A stretch of DNA of 64,000 bases from JADKIH01 sp031417395 (lineage in GTDB: Bacteria; Bacteroidota; Bacteroidia; AKYH767-A; 2013-40CM-41-45), in the NCBI GenBank assembly GCA_031417395.1, contig JANOVM010000026.1, forward strand, positions 1-64,000, given 5' to 3'. Both the position numbers and the translations under genes were made by a program. Numbering within the stretch: the stretch's first letter is position 1; the number at the start of each line of letters is the position of its first letter. This document shows positions 1-9,220 of the stretch, piece after piece. A model generated the notes under the pieces. It made no database searches. It was not told the origin of the DNA and was given only the letters and a program-made list of their open reading frames with translations.

Positions 1-72
1 GAAGGGGCCTGTCAAAGTTTCACTTATTGAATTGCATTCCTTGTTTTACAGTTGATAGTATTGGAAATGTAA

Positions 73-190
73 GTCGTAGTCCGCGCGAATAGATGTCTGT
101 TCATTTAATCAAACGAACTACTCGCGCTAAGACTACTCCTAGCGGGGTGAAACTCCCCTTTGCCTACTCGGCGGTTAAAGGACCGCAGAG
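73..190 (+). ncRNA. Candidate structured RNA at window edge
   Basis: No ORF covers this stretch, but it folds strongly. GTAGTC (76-81) pairs with GACTAC (131-136), and nested inside it GCGCGA (83-88) pairs with TCGCGC (122-127). Inside that, GTTC (99-102) pairs with GAAC (115-118). Two further hairpins follow: GGGG/CCCC (144-147 with 155-158, loop TGAAACT) and GCGGT/ACCGC (171-175 with 182-186), the latter extended by CTC/GAG (167-169, 188-190). Strand is inferred only from the GU-compatible loops and is uncertain. There is no tRNA-like 3' end, so tmRNA is unlikely. Its layout brings to mind the HEARO/omega-RNA of IscB elements, but no IscB gene lies downstream and I cannot confirm the family. 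The rest of 1-385 shows no gene. Confidence 0.5.
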
Positions 191-385
191 AAAAATGAGT
201 TGATGATGTTTTCTACATGCTTTTTCTTTTATTCAGCACTTTTTTTGCCTTTTCAAAATACGACTTTGTCAATTAGTTTATTGCTATTAAATAAATGGCA
301 GTATAAAGGTTATCCGCCCGTACTTACGAATGGAAATACATTCCTGATTAATATTGTATTGGTATAAATTATTACACTATTGGAC

Positions 386-417
386 AAAAAAAAGAGAGCC
401 TAAATAGCTCTCTTTTT
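386..417. terminator. Bidirectional hairpin terminator
   Basis: An A-run and GAGAGC (394-399) pair with GCTCTC (407-412) followed by a T-run, with loop CTAAATA. On the minus strand the hairpin is followed by a run of eight T, so it should end transcription of the large secreted-protein gene whose stop codon lies at 439. Confidence 0.75.
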
Positions 418-438
418 ACCATAGGAAAAAAAGTGTTT

Positions 439-3400
439 TTATTTTAATTCTTTAAAGAATCTTATTTGCCTGTGTGATGAAGTATTCACATCGTCAGAAC
501 GTAAATCAAGGTAGTATGCACCGTCGCTCAGATTATCAATGGATATTAGCTGCTGGTTAAATCCTTTTTTAGCATCGTATATCTTTTTGAAAATAATTCT
601 TCCTGTATAATCAATTATACTGACTGTAACATTACAATCAGTCGATTCATTAAAGGTAAGCGTGATAGTAGATTGCGCCGGATTTGGGTGAACATTAATA
701 TGATTTGCTTTATTTCCGCAATCAATAGCAACAATATCAGAATATGTAAAATTACCATCGACATCAACTTGCTTCAGCCTATAGTAAACCAGTCCAACAC
801 ATTTTTCATTATCAGTAATTGAATAGAAATGGCTGTCAGGACATGTTCCCCTTCCGCAACCTGCAATATTATCTCCAACTTTCTCAAAGGAAGTGCCATC
901 AATACTGCGTTCAACTTCAAAATGATCGTTGTCGGTTTCGGAAGCGGTTTCCCATTTGCAAATAATCTGATCACCTGCCTGTTCCGCATTGAAGTAGAGC
1001 AATTCAATTGGAAGCTGAACATTCGATTGAAACGTAGCATACAAGGAATTAAACGATGTTGAATCGGCTGCAGGCGCATTCATATTTATCCGTTGTGTAT
1101 TAGCTGCAGTACTTGCCAAAAGGCATGATCCTTTTAATCTCCAGGAAGCTGGTGTACTTGGGGCAGCCAATAAATTAGCTTTTGCAACTGTCCAGAAAGT
1201 TCCTGTATTATTCGTTTGTCCGGTATTGTGTAATGAAATGTTATAATTCCCTCCGAAGGTTGAAGTGCTTCTTTTAAATGTCCAGTATCCGTTATTAAAA
1301 GCCGGCAAAAGATCATATGTATAAGAAGCGCACTCCGATGCTGCGGGGCCTAAAGCCGGCGGACCAGCAGGCCAAGGCAGAAATAGGGCAGTAAGATCAA
1401 ATACAAGTGTACTGCCTGTAAAGGTGATATTGGCCAGTTCATAACCACCCGGTGAAAGCGAGTCGCCAACAGGAAAATCATAAGAAGCCGGAATAATTGG
1501 TGAAGCCGGTCCGACAGGATTAGCGATTTTTCGTCTTAATAAGCCATCAACATAACTCAAAGCGTTATGTCCTGTAATAGCAGTCGGCAGGTAGTATTTT
1601 ACATTTACTTCAAGAGTTGCAAGCTGACGTGTTACAATGATACCTGATGTTAAGGTAAGTGCCGTATCAATATTCATTGTACTCAATGCTCCATTTAAAT
1701 AAAGTTTAGCCAATGGTTTGTTCATTACAACTCTGTTAAGATAAATTGGCAATAATGAATTTGTAAAAAACTGATTGAGCAGACCGTTAAATTCAACAGT
1801 GCTTCCTGAGTATCCAACAAAAGTAGTGGTACCGCTGGCATTCGTAAAATCACCGCCAACCTTCATGTATTTTCCATTGATGTTGAATACACTGGTTGCA
1901 TTGGCAGTGGTGAAGTTTTGTGTAATGTCAACGTTATTATTTAAAATAACCTGTGTACTGTTTAATTTGTTAATAATAACATTTGCAAAGGAATTAGCAC
2001 CTGTGAAGGCTCCGGTAATATTTTGATTTACGTTTCCTTCAAAAATAACAGTTGATCCTGCTGAAGCAATTAAGGAGCCATTGTTAATGAAATCACCACA
2101 AACGTGATAGACAGAGCCGGGAAGTAGCCTTAAAACACCGCCTGCATTTATAGTAATGTTTCTTGCATAGGAAACTCCCGATACTGTACAGTCAAAATTT
2201 GCTGCAGAAACATAAACGTCAGTAGTACATGTAGGTAATACAGCAGGACAAGTTCCAACACCTTTCCAGTTGGCAAGATTTTGATAATTATTATCTACAA
2301 CGGGAGCCGGACTTTTCCAATAACAGGAAGCGGAAGTTCCAACCAAACTGGTATAACCGGAGAGTACTCCGCCGGTGTATATTCCCCAATCCATTGTAAA
2401 TCCTGTATTAGTGCCCGGTGATCCTTCATCATCATTTGCTGAAGTCAAATTCTGAGCAAAAAGCATATAAGTTCTATTAGTCCCCTGAGCAGGAATAGTA
2501 TTGGAAAATACCGTTGTAGTAGGATTGCGAAGGCCGGTTTTACCTGTTCCTGCTGTTGTATTACAACGAACCGGTGTTACTGCACTCACATTGGTGCATA
2601 AATTAGCAACACCTGTGACATCCCAAAGGAAGAAATTATAATTTGCAACAGGAGAAGCAGAATCATTAGGAGTAATGGTAAAGCCCAATGGACTGCCGGC
2701 AGCAACCGTAAAATTGAGCCAGCAAGCTCCGACTTCTGAAACAGTAGCACCACCGCTGCAGGTAAGATTTTGGAAATCGCAAATGTTTCCATCTGAACCT
2801 ACGCCGCCGTTGGGCAAATAATAGTTGTTATTTGCGCAAATAAATTCAGGGGTAGCACAATCTTTTCTGTATACAGGAGGAAAGTTTGAAGCAAGAGTAC
2901 CTTGTATAATTGTTATATAAAAAGTTCCCGTAGATGGTCCTTCGCCATCAACGGCTATATAAACTGTCTGGCCGGCTGTAGCATTAAACTGAATGGCAGC
3001 ATCATTATCACCGGTCATTCCACAAATAGGACAAGGTGGAGCAAAAATAATATCATCATTACAGGCTAAATTCGTAAATGAAGAAGCAGCCAAAGCCGGT
3101 CCACCCGGAAATAAGAATGCTCCTACGGCAGCATCTTGTTGGGAAAGCTGACTTATTCGTACAGCATAGGATCCGGTAGTAGGAATAACTATTTTATACC
3201 AAACCGTGTTAACCGGAGCAGTAGTACAACTCAAAGGATTAGGCATTTCCTGAAGACCGGTACTGCATGTATTATCTCCGATGGTTGGTGTCGCTAAAGG
3301 AAGGGTAATGGCATTAACAGGGAAGTCGTTTGGTGGTGCGCAATTTCCGTTGAAACATAACTGGAATGTTCCGGGATCATAACCCGGTGATGACCAGAAA

Positions 3401-5451
3401 CGAATATAATAAGTGGTTGCGTTTGTTACCCCAACACTAATACTAGGCATGAAAGGAACCGGGACAGAATCACCTGAACAGGAAACCAGACTTAATGACC
3501 CACAGGTACCGGAATAAACTGCAATACCGCCGTGAATAACAGGATTTGCTCCTGATCCCTGTGTACTTATCAAAAGAACTCCTGAAAAACTGGGGGTAAA
3601 TGTAAACCATACATCGTTTGTAGTAGCCGGTATGAAATCACCGCAACCGGGACTAGGATAACCCGGAACAGGAGAAGGATTTGCGCATTGTGTTGTGTAT
3701 GAAGCAGACCACGTACAAGTAACGTTTGCCGGAATAGTTCCTAAAGAAGCAGCACTTCCGCATGCATCGTTTGGAGGAGCTGAAGCAGCAGAAGTAGACA
3801 AATGAAGGTTAAAAGGAATGGTTCCGAATCCAGCCAATGAACTGTCGTTATCAACAATTATGTAATAAGTTTGACCGGCGGATAGGGTAATGTTATTAAT
3901 TGTATCACCGAATGATGTGTTTGTAGCAGAAGCAACACAGTGTGCGTTTACCGTATCGTCCGGACAACCGTCTAATAAAAATAAACCAGGATATGAATTT
4001 AGACCGGTACCATCAATAGAAATGGTTACACATTGAGTAACGGTTGGTGTATATGCATAAACATAATCTTGCCCTTTCAAATAGGTAGATTGGCAGATAA
4101 TACCTGGATAACCTGGAACAGCAGAAGGAGTATAATTATTTAAACTGCCCGCTGTCGTATTACCCAAAGAGTTAAAAGGTAAAGGAGCGCAAATGGGAGC
4201 GGCTGTTGTACAAGTGGGACCAACAGCAGCAGTGTTGCTTTTTGCACAAATATTGAATTTCCCTCCAACGTCTCCGTCAGATGTTACTCTTACCAACAAT
4301 GTTTCAACAACACAGGCCGGTCGCGGCGTTAAAGTCACTTCTCCAAAAGTAGGATAAGTGGTTCCTGCTGCTGAACATCCTAATAAAGCTCCTCCACAAG
4401 ATGCATAAACTTCCACACTAGTACCTGTAACGCTTTGACAGGTGGAAGGTGAAGTTGTAACCGTAATGCTTGAACTTCCAAAAGGTTTAACAATTGAAAA
4501 CCAAACATCGTTATCATCTGTGGTTGCACAATTACCTGCTCCTGAAACTGCAGCATTAAAGGTTGATGCAATAAAATTTGTACAGGTAGAAGTAAGGGTG
4601 CCTAAATTTCTTGCGGGATAACTTCCTGAACAATTATCATAAGGATGATAAGGGGTAAACAAAAATTTGACATTATTTGGTCTGAAATTATTGGCTGTTC
4701 CGACTCCAATGTTTGTATTTTCAGTAGCACTGTCAGCTGTTGCAGTTAAAGCCGACTGACAACTTACAGAATAGAAATCTCCGGGACAAACACCTGCAAT
4801 ACCGATTGATGCAGAAGGGGTAGAGGGAACGTAAGCGATGTTGTTTATATAATGGAAAGCAATTGTATTGGTAGTACCATTTAATTCTACCCAGAATAAA
4901 CTGGTATACGCTGCAGCATTGGCCTTTTGCCATTTGATGTTCCAGCTTACGGCAAGAGTAGAGCCCGTAAGATTCCATCTGGCTAGAGCGCACGAATGGT
5001 CATCCCATAATGGAGCAATAATTGGAAATCCAGTTGTATTGTTACTAAGGAGATTGTTCGGCAAAGAATTAGCAGGGTATGGCAGCGGATTAACTGCAGG
5101 AGCACTGGCAGGAATTAATGCCAGCCACCCATTTGAAGAAATTACAACCTTATTATAAGTCACACCGGCAAAAACAAAGTTCCATCCCGGAGGAACAATT
5201 AGGGTATCCCATTCATCAACATTTGCACCACCTACAAGCAAATTGGTTGTTGCAGGCGAAGCTAAAGCTGGTGTTGTTACACTAAATGAAAAAGGCATCC
5301 CACTTGCACCTTGTGCTTTTCCTTTATGAATGTTTAAAAGAAAAAAGAAGGAAAGAAGAAGGGAAAAGGCGAAGAGTCTTTTTATGTTGCTAAGGTTAAA
5401 ACCATTAGCAAAGCCGTCTACCGGAATTAAAATTTTTTTCTGAGTGTTCAT
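439..5451 (-). CDS. Very large T9SS-secreted surface protein
   Basis: A 1670-residue protein. It has an N-terminal hydrophobic signal segment (about residues 26-46, LFAFSLLLSFFFLL... ending GKAQ) and a C-terminal type IX sorting domain (about the last 75 residues, starting near HPNPAQSTITLTF and ending in FFKELK). Before it lies a fibronectin-like module (LLYFNAEQAGD, WETASETDNDHFEVERS) that typically precedes T9SS sorting domains. The middle consists of repeated Cys-rich beta modules of the pre-peptidase C-terminal type (for example APPNDACGSAASLG near 560 and CAPPNDFPVNAITL near 700, each with a DVWF- or TVWYK-like strand). No catalytic motif is visible, so a structural or adhesive role is inferred. 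It is monocistronic, with a terminator just beyond its stop. Confidence 0.85.
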   Translation of the reverse strand: MNTQKKILIPVDGFANGFNLSNIKRLFAFSLLLSFFFLLNIHKGKAQGASGMPFSFSVTTPALASPATTNLLVGGANVDEWDTLIVPPGWNFVFAGVTYNKVVISSNGWLALIPASAPAVNPLPYPANSLPNNLLSNNTTGFPIIAPLWDDHSCALARWNLTGSTLAVSWNIKWQKANAAAYTSLFWVELNGTTNTIAFHYINNIAYVPSTPSASIGIAGVCPGDFYSVSCQSALTATADSATENTNIGVGTANNFRPNNVKFLFTPYHPYDNCSGSYPARNLGTLTSTCTNFIASTFNAAVSGAGNCATTDDNDVWFSIVKPFGSSSITVTTSPSTCQSVTGTSVEVYASCGGALLGCSAAGTTYPTFGEVTLTPRPACVVETLLVRVTSDGDVGGKFNICAKSNTAAVGPTCTTAAPICAPLPFNSLGNTTAGSLNNYTPSAVPGYPGIICQSTYLKGQDYVYAYTPTVTQCVTISIDGTGLNSYPGLFLLDGCPDDTVNAHCVASATNTSFGDTINNITLSAGQTYYIIVDNDSSLAGFGTIPFNLHLSTSAASAPPNDACGSAASLGTIPANVTCTWSASYTTQCANPSPVPGYPSPGCGDFIPATTNDVWFTFTPSFSGVLLISTQGSGANPVIHGGIAVYSGTCGSLSLVSCSGDSVPVPFMPSISVGVTNATTYYIRFWSSPGYDPGTFQLCFNGNCAPPNDFPVNAITLPLATPTIGDNTCSTGLQEMPNPLSCTTAPVNTVWYKIVIPTTGSYAVRISQLSQQDAAVGAFLFPGGPALAASSFTNLACNDDIIFAPPCPICGMTGDNDAAIQFNATAGQTVYIAVDGEGPSTGTFYITIIQGTLASNFPPVYRKDCATPEFICANNNYYLPNGGVGSDGNICDFQNLTCSGGATVSEVGACWLNFTVAAGSPLGFTITPNDSASPVANYNFFLWDVTGVANLCTNVSAVTPVRCNTTAGTGKTGLRNPTTTVFSNTIPAQGTNRTYMLFAQNLTSANDDEGSPGTNTGFTMDWGIYTGGVLSGYTSLVGTSASCYWKSPAPVVDNNYQNLANWKGVGTCPAVLPTCTTDVYVSAANFDCTVSGVSYARNITINAGGVLRLLPGSVYHVCGDFINNGSLIASAGSTVIFEGNVNQNITGAFTGANSFANVIINKLNSTQVILNNNVDITQNFTTANATSVFNINGKYMKVGGDFTNASGTTTFVGYSGSTVEFNGLLNQFFTNSLLPIYLNRVVMNKPLAKLYLNGALSTMNIDTALTLTSGIIVTRQLATLEVNVKYYLPTAITGHNALSYVDGLLRRKIANPVGPASPIIPASYDFPVGDSLSPGGYELANITFTGSTLVFDLTALFLPWPAGPPALGPAASECASYTYDLLPAFNNGYWTFKRSTSTFGGNYNISLHNTGQTNNTGTFWTVAKANLLAAPSTPASWRLKGSCLLASTAANTQRINMNAPAADSTSFNSLYATFQSNVQLPIELLYFNAEQAGDQIICKWETASETDNDHFEVERSIDGTSFEKVGDNIAGCGRGTCPDSHFYSITDNEKCVGLVYYRLKQVDVDGNFTYSDIVAIDCGNKANHINVHPNPAQSTITLTFNESTDCNVTVSIIDYTGRIIFKKIYDAKKGFNQQLISIDNLSDGAYYLDLRSDDVNTSSHRQIRFFKELK

Positions 5452-5782
5452 TTTAATTTTTGTATAATTCTAGTTTGTCGATAATATATGAATCAAGGCG
5501 TAATATATCAAAATTTTTCGAAAATTGTGGGGTATATTGGGTGAATAAAACTGCTTTTAAACATTTTGGTTGTTAAGTACATAAAATGTGGATTTTTGTT
5601 ATTTTTTTGCGCTTTTAAAAGGTTTTTGATTCAATATTGTAGTCAATTATTTGGTGAATGACAGTTAAGTGTAAGTAAAAATTAAAGGGCTTTCTACCGA
5701 TTTAGATTTGTTCCATACTCTGATTAAAAATAATGATAAAAAAAAATATTCAAAAACAATTTTGTCTTGAAATACCCTGAAA
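5452..5782. other. Intergenic region, no gene seen
   Basis: About 330 bases of AT-rich sequence upstream of the large secreted-protein gene (which reads leftward) and downstream of the small gene ending at 5783. It must contain the promoter of the secreted-protein gene, but no convincing TAnnTTTG box could be placed. No RNA fold or repeat stands out. Confidence 0.5.
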
Positions 5783-6286
5783 TCAATCGTTAAATTTATC
5801 ATTCGGATTTCTTTCCAATAAGGGCAGCGTCTCACTTTTTGCAAGTGATTTTGAAAATACTGATCCTTCTTTGCTAAAATTCCAAACAAATAAATGTGTT
5901 ATGATATGATCCTTTCTGATTTTATGAATGGATTCCAATGCTAAATTCTTTGTCAGCCCCTTGTTTCTGAAATCCTCTAACGTTAGAGCAGAACATAAGT
6001 ATAATGCTTCAAGTTTATTTGCTTTCTGTTCTATTGTTTTATCCAGTAATTCATTTTCTGAAATTTCTTCCTTGAGAAATCTATGCATAAGTTCGATAGA
6101 AGTTGGAAAAAGCAGTATCCATATTACAGGACCATCACCATCAATATACTCTGAAACCGTTGCCGGGTGAAGATTTTTAAGTTTTTCAATCACAACTTCA
6201 TCAACATTCAATTGCCGGGAATCATTTTGCGCATCAAATGTTTCATAGGCAAGTTGAATCATACGATTGAAGTTAACGGAAGGCAT
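5783..6286 (-). CDS. Hypothetical protein, weak GNAT-like features
   Basis: Predicted 167 residues starting at the ATG of MPSVNFNRM. An upstream TTG at 6331 would add 15 residues but is a less likely start. The C-terminal half contains ALYLCSALTLEDFRNKGLTKNLALESI, split here as a beta strand, then RNKGLT, then a helix, which is reminiscent of acetyl-CoA-binding motif A of GNAT acetyltransferases. The final Gly/Ala of the usual R/QxxGxG/A signature is replaced by Thr, so catalytic function is doubtful. No signal peptide or membrane segment. It stands alone between two T9SS cargo genes. Function unknown. Confidence 0.5.
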   Translation of the reverse strand: MPSVNFNRMIQLAYETFDAQNDSRQLNVDEVVIEKLKNLHPATVSEYIDGDGPVIWILLFPTSIELMHRFLKEEISENELLDKTIEQKANKLEALYLCSALTLEDFRNKGLTKNLALESIHKIRKDHIITHLFVWNFSKEGSVFSKSLAKSETLPLLERNPNDKFND

Positions 6287-6377
6287 AGTGAATTTTAATT
6301 TGAAAGAATTCAGTGGGCAAACCAATTGCAAACGGAACTCTTGAAATTCAGAAATCTAAAAATGGGAAAATAATGAA

Positions 6378-7793
6378 CTAGTACTTAACAATTTTCCCTT
6401 GAATACTACGGTTTCCTTCCGTAAAAGAAAGTAAATAAATACCGGGAGTCATCTCCTCCGTATTGATTTTCGATTCTAATTCTGAAATTTCTTTTCTTAA
6501 AACTTCTTGTCCGCTAAGGTTGAAAATTCGTATTTCACCGTATGAAAAACTACCTCCCTTAAGAAGTACTGTCAACATTCCGTTGAAAGGGTTGGGAGTA
6601 ACAATCAGGTTAACATTTTCTGACGCAATATTTTTAACTCCTACATTGCCATTAAAATAGAAATAGGTACTATCGCCCGAATCAATTCCTCCAAGAGCAT
6701 CATAGGACAAATTAGTCTGACTAAGTAAAATACTGGCAATATCATAGGTGTAAAAGTTTTTACTGAATAACACCCAGGCAATACCGTCCCAGGAATTTGT
6801 AGTAGAATTTATTAGCTTGTTGTTTACATCGAATGTATTGGTAGTTCGATTTGAATTATCCCATGCAGTACCTGACCAGGAATTTGATATTGAGCCGATT
6901 TGATTGTTATTCACATCATAAGTGTTAGTTATCTGACTTGAGTTTTCCCAGCTGCTGCCATTCCAGATTTGATCTGTAGAAGTAATTTGGTTATTATTTA
7001 TGTCGTAAGTGAAATCGACCTGATAAAAATTTACCCATGCTGTACCGTTCCAGTTTTGAAGGGTATTATGCGTGAGGTTATTGCTAAGGTCGTATGAAGA
7101 AACAATTAAAATATTGTTATCCCACGTATTAACGTTCCATAGTTGAGAAGTGGCGCTTGTCTGATTATTATTGACATCGAAAGTATAGGTAGTTAAAGAA
7201 GAATTTTCGAAAGCAACCCCATTCCAAGTTGTAAAAGTAGAACTTGTAAGGTTATTATTTACGTCATAAGTATTGACAGTTTGTTCTGCATTTTCCCAAA
7301 CATTGACATTCCATGCTTGTCGTAGTATAACGGTTATGTTATTATTTACATCGAAAGTCTGAGTGAATTTATCTGAATATACCCATGAAATACCGTCCCA
7401 GATCTCTTTTACATAAGAAGTCAAATTATTGTTGACATCATAAATAATGTTTACCTGTTTTTCCTGGTAATTCCACATAGCCGAACCCCATGTCCAGTTG
7501 TATATACTATCGAAAGTAACTATAACTGAAGCTGAATTCAGTGTTGAATTATTTTTAGAAGCATATAAACTTTCTAAATGCTTTTGCAACTTTGGATTGT
7601 TTTCGACTAATTTTTCCAGCCGGAAAATGGCCGATGAATGAATCGTCTCCTGCTTCACAGGTATAAAATTTTGTGCATGAAGTACTCCATTCCCTAAGGT
7701 CAGGACGCTTATTGCAAAAAGTAGTTTGGAGATTCTATAATTTAACTTTGCGGGAATAATTCCCGGGTTTTCTGTTGTAAATGTTTTGTACAT
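6378..7793 (-). CDS. T9SS-secreted protein with 29-residue repeats
   Basis: Predicted 471 residues. The reading frame continues upstream to 7967, but that would overlap the end of the fic gene and precede a clear signal peptide, so the ATG at 7793 (MYKTFTTENPG) is preferred. A hydrophobic signal segment (LLFAISVLTLGNGVLHAQ) lies at about residues 24-41. Residues 131-362 are eight consecutive 29-residue units of the pattern xWNGxxWxNxxxxxxTYDVNNNxTxxxxx, with a partial copy before them and a decayed copy after. The C-terminus (VTPNPFNGMLTVLL to GKIVKY) is a type IX sorting domain. Aromatic/Asn-rich repeats suggest a beta-structured surface repeat protein, possibly distantly like YD repeats; this is inference. 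No enzymatic motif is visible. Confidence 0.8.
   Translation of the reverse strand: MYKTFTTENPGIIPAKLNYRISKLLFAISVLTLGNGVLHAQNFIPVKQETIHSSAIFRLEKLVENNPKLQKHLESLYASKNNSTLNSASVIVTFDSIYNWTWGSAMWNYQEKQVNIIYDVNNNLTSYVKEIWDGISWVYSDKFTQTFDVNNNITVILRQAWNVNVWENAEQTVNTYDVNNNLTSSTFTTWNGVAFENSSLTTYTFDVNNNQTSATSQLWNVNTWDNNILIVSSYDLSNNLTHNTLQNWNGTAWVNFYQVDFTYDINNNQITSTDQIWNGSSWENSSQITNTYDVNNNQIGSISNSWSGTAWDNSNRTTNTFDVNNKLINSTTNSWDGIAWVLFSKNFYTYDIASILLSQTNLSYDALGGIDSGDSTYFYFNGNVGVKNIASENVNLIVTPNPFNGMLTVLLKGGSFSYGEIRIFNLSGQEVLRKEISELESKINTEEMTPGIYLLSFTEGNRSIQGKIVKY
6708..7403 (-). repeat. Eight 87-bp coding tandem repeats
   Basis: 696 bp equal exactly eight units of 87 bp, each coding 29 residues with the core YDVNNN or FDVNNN and a WNG/WNV start. 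Units are diverged, so they are old or selected for variation, with the DVNNN block best conserved. Confidence 0.85.
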
Positions 7794-7878
7794 TTTTTTA
7801 TTCTTTAGGTGTTTTGATTTTTTATTTATTGCAATTTTCAAATATACTAAAAACCATTCAATTTTCAAATAATGCATA

Positions 7879-8985
7879 CTATTTCTTAAGCAAATCAAAC
7901 AATCGAGTATTAATATATAGCGTTTCTTTCCAAACTTGTTTGGAGCGAAGCACTTTAATTTTTTCAAGTTCTTTTAAATACTTGGAGGCTGTGATCCTGG
8001 AAATTCCAAAACGTTCGGTCAGGTATTCGTTTTTACAATAGGGTTGTTCAAATAGCAATTCTATTAATTCTTTACTGTATGATTTGGGTGCTTTTTTCTT
8101 TACAAGCTCTTGTGTTTTAATAAACAGTTTGCTAATCTCTTTCACGTGTGCAATGGTTTCATTGGATGTTTGCTCTATTCCTTTTAAAACAAAAAGAACC
8201 CATCCTTCCCAATTGTCTTTTGTTCTCACTTCCTGTAACAATCGATAATAATCAGCTTTGTTATTAATGATGTAAACACTTAAATACAATATAGGACTAT
8301 CAAGCAACCCATTTAGTATAAGATAAAGAACATTAATAATCCTGCCTGTACGACCGTTACCATCATAAAATGGATGTATACTTTCAAATTGGTAGTGTTG
8401 TACTGCCATTTTTATTAAAGGAGAAATATCATCATCTTGATTCAGATACTTTTCGAAGTTATTCATCAATCGGTTAATGTTATCGATATTGTCAGGAGGT
8501 GTATAAATTACTTTTCCCGAAGCTGCATTCCGTAAAGCTGTTCCGGGCAGCTTCCGAATACCGGCTGTGTTTTCTTCCAGTATTTTTTGAATTTCAATAA
8601 TTGAATTGGAGCTTAAAAAACCTTTTTTCTTGATAAAGCGAAAGCCAAACTGCATCGCTTCACGGTAGCGCAATACTTCTTTGGTAGCACTATCTATTTG
8701 TAAGCCTTTTGAAGATAGAGCCTGATATAATTTATCCTGCGTAGTTATTACATTCTCAATTTCAGAACTGGCACTTGCTTCTTTTAAAATTACAGCATTC
8801 AATAAAATATCGGGATTGGGTAAAATCTTGGCGAGACCTTTTAATTCAGCTAAGGCTACAGAAGATTTTACAAGCTGGCGAAGCACTTTTACCGACTCAA
8901 TCTTACCTTTTTCGGGAGGTAAAAAAGGAAGGTTATTAAAGGGTTTTTCACTATCCGATTTTTTATTTGAGGTCTTTTTTGTCAT
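7879..8985 (-). CDS. Fic-domain protein, class II, with C-terminal winged helix
   Basis: 368 residues. The Fic active-site motif HPFYDGNGRTGR is intact at residues 204-215, predicting AMP (or other NMP) transfer to a protein target. The N-terminal inhibitory motif (S/T)xxxE(G/N) is present as SSEIEN at 73-78, which makes it a self-inhibited class II Fic. It also has a Fic N-terminal domain (PFLPPEKGKIES) and a C-terminal winged-helix region (about 310-368, NEYLTERFGISRITASKYLKELEK split as helix-turn-helix), typical of Fic proteins that bind their own promoter. Inverted repeats overlap the start codon and lie upstream, which supports autoregulation. It begins an accessory island and is monocistronic. 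Target unknown. Confidence 0.9.
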   Translation of the reverse strand: MTKKTSNKKSDSEKPFNNLPFLPPEKGKIESVKVLRQLVKSSVALAELKGLAKILPNPDILLNAVILKEASASSEIENVITTQDKLYQALSSKGLQIDSATKEVLRYREAMQFGFRFIKKKGFLSSNSIIEIQKILEENTAGIRKLPGTALRNAASGKVIYTPPDNIDNINRLMNNFEKYLNQDDDISPLIKMAVQHYQFESIHPFYDGNGRTGRIINVLYLILNGLLDSPILYLSVYIINNKADYYRLLQEVRTKDNWEGWVLFVLKGIEQTSNETIAHVKEISKLFIKTQELVKKKAPKSYSKELIELLFEQPYCKNEYLTERFGISRITASKYLKELEKIKVLRSKQVWKETLYINTRLFDLLKK

Positions 8986-9076
8986 GTAAAGTAATTATAC
9001 CTGATGTTTTTCTCATGTAAAGATAATGATAAAATTTATACATGATAAAGGTCTCATGTATAAAATCTATACATGA
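8982..9076 (-). promoter_or_regulatory. Operator array at the fic start codon
   Basis: Three inverted repeats of the form TCATGTAWA...TATACATGA lie at 8982-9004 (overlapping the fic ATG, one mismatch), 9013-9045 (wider spacer) and 9054-9076 (perfect 9-bp arms, spacer AAATC). The first and third are both 23 bp long. A repressor bound here would block fic transcription and translation. The winged helix of Fic itself is the obvious candidate binder (inference). Confidence 0.7.
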
Positions 9077-9106
9077 TAAAAGAGGGAAGCGCTGCGGGAA
9101 TTGGTT
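9036..9106 (+). repeat. Left copy of direct repeat around the AAA/HEPN cassette
   Basis: About 70 bp sharing extended similarity, in the same orientation, with 11484-11553. The shared part includes the perfect 23-bp inverted repeat and downstream words (AAGCGCTGCGGGAATTGGTT here, AACGCTTCGGGATTAGGTT there). The two copies bracket the AAA ATPase gene and the HEPN gene pair. Confidence 0.65.
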
Positions 9107-9220
9107 AGCGTTAGAAGGGATTCAACCGGGGGATTTAGAAGGGTCACTTTACAGTACATAATTCGAAAACAAAGCTCGAAAAATATTCGTCGAAGGTTTT
9201 ACAAGTTCTTTTCAAGAAAA

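Noticed and set aside
1..215. tmRNA or tRNA-like RNA
   Set aside because: No T-arm GTTCGAATC-type end and no acceptor stem with CCA-like 3' end; no tag reading frame seen.
774..1079. Short open frames on both strands inside the first large gene
   Set aside because: They are shadows of the 1670-residue T9SS protein and show no start context or domain.
6708..7403. 87-bp periodicity considered as a noncoding repeat array
   Set aside because: The units stay in frame and code the repeat domain of a secreted protein.
7794..7967. N-terminal extension of the repeat-containing T9SS protein
   Set aside because: It would overlap the end of the fic gene and place 58 residues before a clear signal peptide.
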